DNA of 64,000 nucleotides from Anopheles merus (taxonomy: Eukaryota; Arthropoda; Insecta; Diptera; Culicidae): contig NC_054084.1 of the NCBI RefSeq assembly GCF_017562075.2, forward strand, positions 14,398,798 to 14,462,797. Reading direction: 5' to 3'. Below, piece after piece: positions 45,896-57,300 of the stretch. The notes below the pieces were generated by a model. It was not told the DNA's origin and made no database searches. It saw nothing but the letters and a program-made list of their open reading frames with translations. The position numbers and the translations under genes were made by a program. Position 1 is the first letter of the stretch. Each line of letters opens with the position of its first letter.

Positions 45896-48274
45896 GTAAT
45901 TTAAATTAATCGATATCAAAGCGGGCGTTTGAACAACACCTTAGAATAAAGTGATTCCCCTCATTAACGCTCCTAACCTTATTATACATTCAACGTATTT
46001 CACCTTGAATAATTTAAAACATGCATGTGGGTTGGGAAACATATTCAACATGTGTGCCCAGACATTATATTGCCGATGTCTGTGCCACATGCCGCCGTTC
46101 GTTTGCATAATGTTTGTGCATTTCGCGTTAACGAGTATCAAGATTTAGAGCTTTTGCTGCACAACCCGTACAAACACACACGCAAGTGGTCCAAAATCAA
46201 AACCCAGTGGTCTCTACTGCTTGGTTACTGCGGACGATTCAGGTATGGGGACTTCTGGAGGAAGTCGGAGGGTTTCAGGTCAGGTGCATATAATTTTAAT
46301 AATTTATGACCTTCCTCCTTCGTGCGCGAATGAAATGCTTCTCTTCACTCCAACTACTCAATTTCATCCATCACACATACACCCACCCACCCATGGCTCT
46401 TGTCTCTTGTGAGACCGCATGACTCACGCCGCTGGTCCACTGTCCCTCTCTCTCTCTGGGTAGACTGGCCACGCAACGATGGGACTCTATCAATCGTGCA
46501 GATGAGATTGTGCCTGGACGGTAGAGGACGGAGAGTGGTTACATTTCCTTCGTTTTCTGCATTTAAAAAATCATTTACTTTATAGATGAGCAATTGCGTT
46601 CCTGTGTGTGCATTCCATTTTCTTTTCCTTCTTCCATTTTTGTTCCCGCCCCAAAAACGTGCTGCTGCTTGCTTGGTTCTACGGCCTAGTAGCCTTAGCC
46701 CTTTATGGTCGCTTACGATGGAGGGGGTCTATTGGGGTTGTAATAATATCGCATTGCGCTTATCGTGGCACTCTGCTGCCGCAACTGACCGACCGTGGGA
46801 ATGGAGGAATGGTGTGTTGGGGGTACGTGTTTGAGTCTTTCGGAGCGGAAGTCGTGGCATTTCGCGAGAATTGCCATCGTGCATACGAAATGCTTCGTGC
46901 TTCCGTTGCTTCCCCCTTACTTAGCTGCTGTTTCCGTGGATTGTTAATCCAGCCCTTTCGGTTGGAATTTATTGGCTTTATGATGCGCTGTTCAGGTAGA
47001 CCGTTCTTAATTTGGCTTCGCCACCGTTCGTAGCATCAGCTGGTTTCTGAGCGATAATTGCGGGGCGTATGCTCTAGTCCCAGAGGGAAGGTTCTCGAAA
47101 CGAAACCAATGGAAAAAATAGCGTCTCATTTTTGTTGGTTACATTATTTTTGGGAATTTCTTCTATGGCGTCCTATCACCGTGCGGCACGACTTCTTTGG
47201 CGCTTCCAATAGTAATCGTGTTGTAATGTGGTCGATCATGTTTGTATTCCGACGCTTGGGACTCTTGGCTGGCACTTTCTTATCAAATCGCTAAAACTCT
47301 GAGAGCTTATCGCTTGAGACGCGGTGATCCCGGGTAATAAAAAGGGGATGTAAGGGGGGGTCTTAGCAGTTGTTTGACAGCGGAGGAGAATCAACATCAC
47401 CAGTATATTTCCAAAACACACACACACACTTGCGCCAACGTGTGGTAGAAATCTGTCGGCGAAAATGTGCTTTAGCGCCACCGTCGTAACCTTGGCCTGA
47501 TGCTGCCTGCTTTTGACGTATGTGTGTGTGTTCCATATGTTCCAAGAATAGTGTGTGTTTTGAGTTGCACGTTTCACAAACCGCGCATTACAAAAATAAT
47601 CGCGTGAAAAAGCAAGTGGGGAGCACATTTTCCATTCACAAAAATGAAGAAATTTTGTGTGATGGGGCCCCACCATTTCATTCATCATTCATCGAAAGGG
47701 AAGCTGGTAAGGGAATGGGTGGAAGTGACACTATTATTGTGATAAAAGAAATCACTGTCACTGTTGCACCAAAAACTGTGTAGGAAAATTCCATCTCCCT
47801 TTCTAATCTTGACATTTAGGAAAGACGTCACAAGGTGATACGGTTTTACATTTGATTCTTTTCCTTGGTGCACGATAAATGATCGCTGTTGCTGACATAC
47901 ACCGGAGCTTCTGCCTCTTGTGGGGTGTTTCTGTCATGCATATTTCGCTAGTTATCTGTTACGCAGGGGACCATTGACGAATAGTCAGCTGTGTCAACGG
48001 ATATACGGCATCGGTCGTACGGATCGGACAAATGTTTGATAAGAACTGGAATTTGTAATAATTCCACCCCATTGTCACCACCGAAGTTAAAAATAGAAAA
48101 AAAAGTTAGTCTTCATTCTGAAAATCCGTGGATGACTATGTATTTCCTTAAACGTGGATAAGGATTTACGACAATGATCACCAAGGGATTCCTTATATTA
48201 GAATAAGCTTTGGATATTCGCATTATAATGTCCTGGGATGCATAGAATCACTCAGAGTTCGAAGCAATTTTAAA

Positions 48275-49165
48275 CTCATAAATTTTTGGTTGGTTCCCAT
48301 ATTTTTTTTTGTTGCGTTCCCACGATTTTTTGACCGTTTCCCAGAAGCCCTGTAACAGTCCATATGGGAATCGACTAGTGAGGGGTGAAGTTCGCAAAAC
48401 TCTGGTGTCGACTCCGATCCGACTCCGATAATTTCGGAACCGACTCCGGAAGGTAGATCCGTACAACCCGGAGTCGTTCGGAATCGTCTGGAGCCGTCCG
48501 GTGTCGAACGGAGTTGTCCGGAACCGTTCGGAGTCGTCCGTAGTCGCCCGGTGTCGCCTGGGATCGCCCGGAGATAGAGTCGTTCGGAGTCGTCTGGAGT
48601 TCTCTTAAGTCATTCGGAATCGCCCGGAGTCGTCAAGAACCGCCCGGAGTCGTCCGGTATTGCCCGGAGTCTTTTGGAATTGTCTGGAATTGTCCGGAGT
48701 CGTCTGGAGTCGTCTGGAGTCGTCCAGAGTCGTCCGGAATCGCCCGGAGTCGTCCGGTGTCGAACGGAGTTGTCCAGAGTCGTCCAGAGTCGTCCGGAGT
48801 CGTCCAGAGTCGCCCAGAGTCTTCCGGAGTCGTTTGAAGTCATCCGGAGCTGTCCGGAGCCACCCTGAGTCGGAGCTGTCCGGAGTCGGCAAGAGTCGAT
48901 CGGAGTCGACCAGAGTCGGAGTCATTCAGAGTTGTCCAGAGTCGATCGGAGTCGACCGGAATGTGTTTTTAAATCGTTCTCTTTTGTTATTGACATCTTA
49001 TCTTTGAAATGCAATACAACTTATCGAAAATTTCTGCATAACGTCTCATAAATCGTGGGAAGAATCTAACTAGGGATCATACATCAACATATGGGAAGCA
49101 TCCAAAAACATTTGGGAACCAACCAAAAAAACCATAGTAAACCCCCTGTAACCCCTGTAACTAGC
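48275..49165. repeat. Inverted repeat arms around the degraded decamer element
   Basis: TTTTTGGTTGGTTCCCAT near 48283 faces TTTGGGAACCAACCAAAAA near 49113, and GTTCCCACGATTT near 48316 faces AAATCGTGGGAAGA near 49050. The arms are about 80-100 bp and imperfect. Both sides also carry CCCTGTAAC-type sequence. This looks like an older MITE into which the decamer element inserted; its own ends are unclear. Confidence 0.4.
48374..48960 (+). mobile_element. Degraded relative of the 45273 element (10-bp GGAGTCGTCC array)
   Basis: The start TAGTGAGGGGTGAAG and the following CGACTCCGATCCGACTCCGA match the intact element at 45273. A long array of GGAGTCGTCC-type decamers runs to about 48960, all in one orientation. 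The expected right terminus CATCACTA is absent, so the element is truncated. Confidence 0.65.
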
Positions 49166-50968
49166 TATTTTGAAATACCTCAAACCAGATCGATCAAATG
49201 ACAGATTGGAACTGCTTATCAGCGATACAGCGAAACAAAGCGCTTTGCAAACCCCGCCGCAGCAAATAGACGAAGAGATGTAGCGTAGATATCAACCCGA
49301 TCTCTAACAATGCTTGTCTAGTACACCCTTCTGCAAACGCTCCACCATCATCCAAAACAATTAACTTCATTTTATTTGTTTTCTTCGCCATATTGGGCGA
49401 TCGTTGTTTCTCCGGAACCCCTGCGCGAGCTTTTCCGTTTGAAGAAAAGAACCAAAAGAGAAAAAAAACGAGCCCTGTCGAAGCCGGACTGTACGGCTTG
49501 TTCAAATATTTAAGCGCGTGTGTACACACCACCCAATGGCGTCAGCAAGAAGCTGAAGAGAGGAGTGCGCCTGGTACATTAAAGCCTCGGGTGATCGAAG
49601 CCTCCAAGCGGTTCCGATCCGCTTCTCGATAGGGATCCACGCAGTGCTGCGCATCGTCGCCGTGTTCGTTCGTGTTGGAACGGCAACATATTCAAACGCG
49701 CAAAGACTCCCTTCCCTATGGTTACATGTGTGTGTGTGTGTGTGGGTTAAGAAGTCACACTCAAATTGTTGCTCACCTGCTTCATCAGGTGAGAGATACA
49801 GAGAAGAAAGAGAGAATCGTCGTATTGGACACACCTGAATTTTGAACATTCCCGAAAAGCACGCGCGCGATCATTTTTGGTGTCCGATGACCGCGGACTC
49901 ATAGCAACATACACACACAGCCAGACATAAGTGTGCAACCAACCACCCTGCGCATTAGACAGCACACTGCTGGAATCCGGAAACCGTGCGGCTGGTCCCC
50001 GTGCTGTGCTCCTCCAAAGCCACACACTCAATAGACTCGCCCGAGACCGATCGAGACGCATTAATCGCGCGCATATTAAGTGAGCAAACGGACCCCGGGG
50101 GACCGGGTCAGACAAGAATGTATGTCATCGATGGGTCGATGGCGGGTGGTGGTGGTTTCTCACTGGTTGGTGTTAGTAACCGGCCCATGAATTCGGTGCG
50201 AAACGTCGCCGCAAAAGTTCTCGCGCTTTATGTTGTTTGTTTGGTCGTTTGCCGCCGCCGGACGGCTGCGCGTTACTTCGCCCAGCGCTCTCTGCGCTCT
50301 GTTAGCGTTAGGTGAGTTCCACTCGGGGTGAGCACTGTTGAGCTGATCTCGCGGCCCGAGCCGAGCGGCGGGGCACCGACACCGACCGAGCTGAGTGGAT
50401 GAGCAGCGTTTAATTCAATTCTGGCGTCTTCACGGAACGGGAGCTTGCCTCTACTGCGTACACGAGCAAGAGCGCGCGTGTGCGGCAGAGTGTCGATTTT
50501 CCGCAACTGATTTGAATAATATTATAATATTGCGTATAACAAGTGGGTTATTATTTGGTGATCTGAAGATAGTAGTGAAGTTTGCGTGTACAAGAAATAA
50601 GGAGACGTTGATGTCTGTTTATGTGTAGAAGGAGGAAGTGTTGTTTTAAGAGCATTTAGCCTCCCTCTGTGGTAGCTTTAGTGAAGTAAAAAGTTACAAA
50701 AGTTACAGTTTGTAACTAGTGTGTGCTATTGTGGAAGTTGTTTTCAGTACGTTCGTTTTGTAAACCCCACCGCGTGTAGCAAACATCTTGATAAGCAATA
50801 GCAGTGGTGTAGTGGTGTGGTGTCTGCTTGAGAAGCCTTCTGCTACTCGCCCCCATTCCGTTAGCAGCCAACGAAAGGAGGGCCACTCCGTGTCGCCTCA
50901 AGATTGCGTCCAGTGCGGTGGAAAAGGTGCTGGGCAGCAGCACCGCCAGGTGCGGCACCGGCCCCAAC

Positions 50969-51085
50969 ATGACCAATCCGCGCAAGTACCGCGACAAAAT
51001 CAAGATCCAGGAGGAAAAGATGAAGCTCCAGCAGCAGGAGTTCGAGCGGACGATGCTGGAAGTGTCACCGATCTTCGATCGCAGG
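50969..51085 (+). CDS. Crtc: Crtc alternative first coding exon B
   Basis: The exon codes 39 residues, MTNPRKYRDKIKIQEEKMK and onward to EFERTMLEV...FDRR, and ends at a phase-0 donor (AGG|GTAAAT). It aligns along its whole length with exon A: NPRK(F/Y), KI, EFER(I/T)M and EV are shared, while the middle of the helix differs (QEEKMKLQQQ in place of HNQKQAEETA). It can be joined to the same exon at 62690. No upstream in-frame ATG is present before a stop. An alternative promoter giving a Crtc isoform with a changed CREB-contact surface is the simplest reading. Confidence 0.8.
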
Positions 51086-54000
51086 GTAAATGGTGCCAAC
51101 CAGTGTTCGTAGTAAGGGGGTTAGGTTGTCTCTGGGCTTAAGAACATAACAAAAAGCATGCAAAGAAACCCAGCGATTGGTCGGTTTCTGAAAGTGGCAT
51201 TTTTTTTTGTACTTAAGTTTTATTTTGTAAGTTGCTCGTGCGCGTCACCTAAAGGTGCGTGATCATCATCATTCGTTTACTCGTAGACCCCCTTCCCATC
51301 CGCAAGAAGGTGGCTATTTCCAACGTCCCCTATGTCCCCTTCCCTCTGTTTTGCGCTCCATCGAGTCAGGTGGGTTCGTCGTTTCGCGGGCGCGTCTTGG
51401 GTTTTTTTGTGGTTTTTTTGGGAGGCGCGCGTGTGTAGCACGAAAAAAATTCTAAACGACGTAATCGAGCTTGACCTTCAGCCGAGCGCGCGCGTCGGAG
51501 TGTGGCTTGTGTGTTTGGGCCTTTTGGGCTGTGTGGTGCTGTTGGCGATCGAAAACCCACCACCACTCGGACCGGTTTTGTGGTGCCGCGGACACGCGCG
51601 GACGGCTCATCAACCGTGTTCGTTCTTAGCCGGGCCGATCAGAAGAGGAGGCGTCTTCCTGCTTCTTCTGCTTCAAATCCTCATAAACACAGCCCCCCTA
51701 CCACCAGCCCAGAGCTTTGCCGCGGGAGAGTTCTACTTGTTGCAAAGTTCTTTAACGTGGCGCATATGGCATTAGCGCAGGCTTTTGGGAAGCGGAATAT
51801 GGGTTTGGCAGACGAACTTAAATCCAGTTTTTTAGCGCTTCTCCTCGGAGGGATGATCGTGTCTGACGGGGGGGTGTCTCTCGTTTGGCATGTCGTTCGA
51901 TTTTTAGCGTATGCTATTAACGATTGTTAGCTTTTGGGGCGTAAAGCTTATCTATTGACGAAGGAGCGGGGGTTTTTTCCGGCTATCCTGTTTAACTTGC
52001 GTCATTTTATTATGGAATTTGGCAACAACGCGTGGTGGTGTGATTAGTTATTGATGGGTTCAAAGGTGTGTATCTGTGTGTGGGCATACTACGAGTCGTC
52101 AGATGGCAATTTAGAATATTTGCAAATTTTAGGGGGAGAGAGAATGAAGCCGTTTTATTTGCGTCGAATCGTTTGATTAATGTGTGTTGTTTTCGAAATT
52201 TTTAGCACCTGGTATGATTAATGCTGCCGATTTGCCAAAGCTGCTTAATATTCAAAGCAAATAATTTGAATTATCTTCAGCCGACTGTATTTGCTTCCAA
52301 TCATCTGTTTCGCTCTGTTTCATGATGTAACAGTCGCTCACAGCGGTTCCGCTACTTCGGCATCCTTCAAGCGCTCAAATTCTAGTCAGCTCTAGGTCAT
52401 CCAGGCAGCGAGCAGCAGCGGCACACCGCCGTTCATGTGCAGGCATTTTTGTTATGCTCCGTGTTTTTCGTACAAGAACGACAAAAAAAAACAACCCACA
52501 CACACACACCCCACTCTGTACCAACATCGCTACCATGCATTACATATTACGCTCACTGGCTTCATCTTTCCGGTGTGTTATCCTATCGGTTGTGTTGCCG
52601 CACGGTTAGCCAGACCAGCGTATTATTATTTGCCGGCCATTGCGCTTTGTTCAATGCCAAAGTAAATTTACCCTTAAACCAACCAGTACAGTGAAACAGG
52701 TCGGGTCGGGTTGGGGGCGATGTGGAGCTGCATGCTTTCGGCATGCGGGTTTCGGGACAAAATAGAAACTCAACGTCACCGAAAGTGGCACATGGTGGAA
52801 CAGGCAGGAAAAATACGAACGGATACACACAGTCGCTCACTCACACACACACACACACACACACACAGGGGAAGGCAGGCAGGGGTGCAAAACGTGCGGT
52901 GGAGACGCTTTGTGCGATCTCCTTCACGGCTCAGTCTGTCGTCCTAGAAACACGATCGTTGGCAGTTTTTTTTTGTCGATCGTGGCCTGATGGGGGCGCA
53001 TGGCTTTTTTTGTTTTCGATTTTTTCACCCTCTGCGATCATCCGGTTTGCCTCGAATGTGGTGTGTGTGTGTGTGTGTGTGTGTGGCATAAGGTACAGGA
53101 GGTCACATGGAAGGGAAGCTTTTTGTGTGTGCCTTTTTAGTCCTCCCGCTAATGATTGAACTGCTCTCTGGCATATGGAGGAAAAAAAACAGCGATTTCC
53201 AACCCATCAGCACTCACCACCAATCCACACGATCGCATGTATTGATGTGAGCGCACGTTGTACTCACGGTCACACCGCGAACCCAGGTACCCCCTCGACC
53301 CCTTGCCCCCATGGAGTGATGGCGATACTACTCTGTAGTTGTAACATGGCAGCACTTGCGTACGGGGCCAAAAATTGTTTACGTTGCCTTTGCGCGTTGT
53401 GTTGTGCACTGGGTCACAATGTGTTTATTTATATACTTTTCACCCGCTGGTCCGTGTTCGGTTGGCCAGGAGAGAGTGAGAGAGAGAGGGGGGTGACTTT
53501 TTTCGCCCGTGTCTTCTGTAGGGCGTCATGAGAGGGGGAAGAAAAGTAAGCTAATGGAGAGTGTCGGTGTGTGTGTGTGTCCACTATCAATAGCGCTTTG
53601 GGAGCATTCCGAGAGAGTGAGGAAGAAGCATCTTCGAGGATCGCGTGGAATAAGGGTGCAGTTTTTCTCTTGTTTGCTTCTTCTTTCTCTCTCGCTCTCT
53701 CTCTCTCTTTGGTCGCCACACTCATCTATCACTAAAGAATCGATGGCAAGAGATGGATTGAGCAATTAGTAAAGGACGCAATTGCCTTGTGTGTTAAAGC
53801 AAACAAACAACACAAAAACAGGCATTAGGGCGAAGCAATAAATTGCGTCGTTTGCCGTACTAGCCCGCGTACCAGCAGATCAATGGAAGAAAAGGGGTTA
53901 AATTGAAATGTTTGCCACACACAAAATCATACATCATCATCGTCAGGCGCGGGGGTGGGAGGGGGGCGGTGTTGGTAGTAACGCTGCTGAGGTTTTCTGC

Positions 54001-54261
54001 CAACACACTTAAACCTCCTTCTGGGCTGAGCTGTTGCTGTTCATTCATATAAATCTTCAGTGATGAGTGATTCGAATGCCGAATCGATTCTTCACAGATT
54101 CATGAATCTCTAAAGATGCATAAATCTTCAATGATTCATGAATCCCAAAAAATAAATAAATATTCAAAGATTCATGATTCTAAAAGATTCAAAAACTGAT
54201 CAAAATACATATATCTCCAGGGATTCATGAATCTATAGAGATATATAGGCTGGTATGAGAT

Positions 54262-55956
54262 GTATGAACTAGTGTTGGGAATTTCGTTAAAAAAAGGAAC
54301 GGAACGGAACTAGTTCATTTTTCAAAAAGAACGGAACGTGAACCTGGGGTGCAAATGAACCGACCCAGAGCTGTCACTGTCAAGCCAAACTGTCATCCGG
54401 TGGGGGGGGGGGGGGGGAGGTGTTACTTGAGACAGGATATGAAAAGGCGTTTCTTAAATCATCATTCTGAAATCACCAAATCCAAATGGGTTCATCCTAT
54501 ATCCAGTAAGCTGTACCAGCTGTGCTAATATAAAGCATGCATTTATTATCTAGCATTTTTTTAACTTTGTAGATGCGACGACCATTTTCGGTCAAAGCCT
54601 TCCTTTTGCAAACTATTGCAACAGCACTCTTTCTTTCGCCCGTAGTAGTATTAAGTATTAAATAACAAGCGTTTTCTTAAGCAGTCTTATATTATTTTAT
54701 TATTGCGACGCTAAAAATCAATCGCTTGACTCGGGCTACCGCGAAAGAGTCGCCTTCGGTCATTGCCTTAGCCACGCTGTTCGGGAGCCTTTGAGCGATC
54801 GGGAATATTCGGCTCGATCGGTATTGGATGCTTCCCACACTACGTGTTTGTACCGCGCTCTGTCGGGAATCACTGTAGATAACACCGACAGATCGAATCT
54901 AACGTTAATAATTATTAACACTTCCTGTACCACTAATAGGCTTGGCTATCAGTAACTTAAATGCCCATAGCAGGATAATCATCCCAGCGTATGGGGGCAC
55001 GATCCATTCGAGGCTTTTACCCATGCCGATGTTATTGAGCGGTAGGAGTTGACGATTGTATCACGAGATTGACTAATTATTTGAAGTTCACTTACTACTT
55101 ACAACAAATAGTTTTTTTTCACATAAATCGTTTACAACATAACGGCACTCAAACGGTTGTCGAATGGAACAGAATGCTTCGAATCGAATGGCTAAATATT
55201 GGAATCATGCCGAGTACCAAGATCAAGCGGATATCGTGGCATAAAAAATAAATACATTTTATTTTTCGTTGTTCATAATCGCATATTAAAATACATCTCT
55301 TCCAACCCGTTCTGCCATATGAGTACAGATTTAAATTTTATAATAATTATTTGTCTGGTTAGGATAAACTAAATTATAACAAAAAGTATAATAGATGTTA
55401 CAAATAACACCATAACACCAAATAACATATTTTGGTTTCGCTTATCACGATTTTTATAAACGATACGCGACGAAGTGCGATGAATATTCCTGTGAGCATG
55501 GGAGAGTGCACAGGCAACACATACTGTGTGCGAGAAAGAGTGAACAGTTATCTTGCATGCAGCAAGCAACAGCCGGACAAAGCCGGTTTTTTTAAAGAAC
55601 GGAACGCACGAACGATAGCACCTTGCTGACAATATTGAAGCGGCAAAGACCGCAACGGAGTGAACGGAAAGAACGTATTGAACGGAACGGAATGAACGGA
55701 AAGAACGGAATGAACGGAAAGAACGAAATGAACGGAAAGAACGAAATGAACGGAACGGAACGGAATGAATGGAATGAACGGAACGGAGCGGAATGAACGG
55801 AAAGAACGGAATGAACGGAACGGAGCGGAATGAACGGAAAGAACGGAATGAACGGAACGGAACGATTTTGTATAAAGGATCGGAACGGAACGGCCTACAT
55901 AAAGAACGGAACTTTTTTACTAGGTTCGGACCGGAACGGCCAACACTAGTATGAAC
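54262..55956 (+). mobile_element. hAT-like non-autonomous element with GAACGGAA minisatellite (copy 2) and its 8-bp target duplication
   Basis: The element proper is 54270-55948 (1679 bp). It has the same ends (TAGTGTTGGG ... CCAACACTA) and the same sequence order as 8677-9840. A perfect 8-bp target duplication GTATGAAC lies at 54262-54269 and 55949-55956. It is longer than copy 1 because of about 450 bp of extra DNA at about 54609-55075, including a reversed SINE. The 9-10 bp GAACGGAA array runs from about 55655 to 55865 and differs in unit number from copy 1. Confidence 0.85.
54955..55065 (-). mobile_element. SINE fragment, reverse orientation, nested in the hAT-like element
   Basis: Read on minus: box-A-like GTGATACAATCGTCAAC, CTCAATAACAT, ATGGGTAAAAGCCTCGAAT and CGTGCCCCCATACG. 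This matches the SINE at 6160 block by block. The 3' part continues into TACCACTAATAGGCTTGGC-type sequence that copy 1 of the hAT-like element also carries. Confidence 0.55.
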
Positions 55957-57235
55957 CCCTTGAGATTCATGATTTCCCAGAGATTCGTGAATTTTGCGAA
56001 ATATATGAATCTTTGGATATGTATGAATCTTTGGAGATATGAATATTTGAGATTCACGACTCTTTCAAAATTCATGAGTCTTTCTAGATTCAATAATCTT
56101 TGGAGATTCATGCATCTTTCGAGATACATGCATCTTTGCAATCATGAGGTGCAGACTCATTGAATCATTTCAAAAATTCATTCAAATTCATTAATCTGAA
56201 ACAGATTTACCCAACACTAGGCTGTTGGTTCTCAAACGTTGTTTTGCTGCAACCGTTCAAATATGCCACGAAGAAGAACCCGTTTTTTCGGCCGATCGCA
56301 CTAAAGAGAGTCGGCAGAGGAGAATCACGTTTCATAATATATACCGTTGACGAGCACTCTCAAGCACAGGAATGGCCTTCTTTCCTCTTTTGTGCAGTGC
56401 TTCTCTTTGCTGCTTGTTTCGCTTTGTGTGAAACCTTTCTTTTCGTGGTGTTGTAGTTTTGTTTCACTTCCATTATGTTTCGTGATAAAGCAAAGTGGAG
56501 GAGCTACCTTTGTACAGCCACAGCCCACAGCTTTGGGAGTTTTGTTTTTTGTTTTGTTTCTATTTTTCTTCATCACTTCGCTCTTCTTCAGCGCTCATGT
56601 TTATTGGGTTCTCTGCTTTTGCTTGCTATTTTCTGCCCGGCGGTAGAAAGCAATAGCTTATTTCGGCAAGTGGAAGATACAAAAAAAAAAAAAAGCTTTT
56701 AAGCTGGAACAAAACTACTCCGCCAGGCAGCGAGCAGCGTGGTGGTTCAGTTTCGAGTTGGTTTACTTTGTTTTTCCCGTTCAGTTCAGAAACCGGCTAT
56801 TCAACGTCCCCTCTACCAGTGTGTGTGTGTGTGTGAGTTTTAATTAAACAAAGTTAAACCAGAGAGATAGCCCAAGCGTGTTCGCTAACTGGTGCTAATT
56901 GTTTACGGAGGCTGATTCTGGTAGAGTGCCTGACGGTCGGATAATTAATTAGTTTGCTAGTAAACTTTTCTGTTTTAGTTTGATTATCAGTGTTTTTATA
57001 ATTTAATAACAGCGAGCGTCTGAGCGTTCGGGACGTTGTCTCTCTCTCTCTCTATCTCTATGGCTGACGCAACACTGGATAATAATCATGCTGGTTTTAG
57101 TAATTATGAAACCAAATCGAAATGATCATTTGATCGGTCACATGTCTGTTGTTTTTTTTCTCATTTTAAGGTGAGCCCTTTTGATTTCATCGATCATTTA
57201 TCGATAGATGTAGAATGAAACCGGGGTTGTGTTTG

Positions 57236-57300
57236 CTTTTACTTACTTATCCGGCACTACAACCGCTTTGCGGTCTTGGCCTGCCTCAGGAGTGTCCGAA
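57236..57300 (+). repeat. Fragment of a dispersed repeat
   Basis: The block ACTTATCCGGCACTACAACC followed by GCTTTGCGGTCTTGGCCTGCC resembles a short dispersed repeat that I recall as frequent in mosquito DNA. Only about 65 bp are present; the identification is from memory. Confidence 0.35.

Larger units (their letters stand above)
37208..50968. other. Crtc first intron, part 1 (between alternative exons A and B)
   Basis: About 13.8 kb with no supported coding exon. It holds SINE, LINE, MITE and minisatellite elements listed separately, plus (GCA)n at 40281-40308 and (CA)n at 40375-40394 and 41437-41455. The right end (about 49.9-50.97 kb) is GC-richer and probably contains the promoter and 5' UTR of exon B. 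Confidence 0.6.
54056..56216. repeat. Degenerate AGATTCATGAATCTTT tandem array, split by a hAT-like element
   Basis: On both sides of the inner element (54056-54261 and 55957-56216) the DNA is made of short, partly palindromic units around GATTCATGAATC and GAATCTTTGGAGAT. The right edge ends ACCCAACACTA (56206-56216), the reverse complement of the terminus TAGTGTTGGG. The array may therefore be the inside of another hAT-like element of the same class; its left terminus is eroded (GTGATGAGTG at about 54061). Confidence 0.5.
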
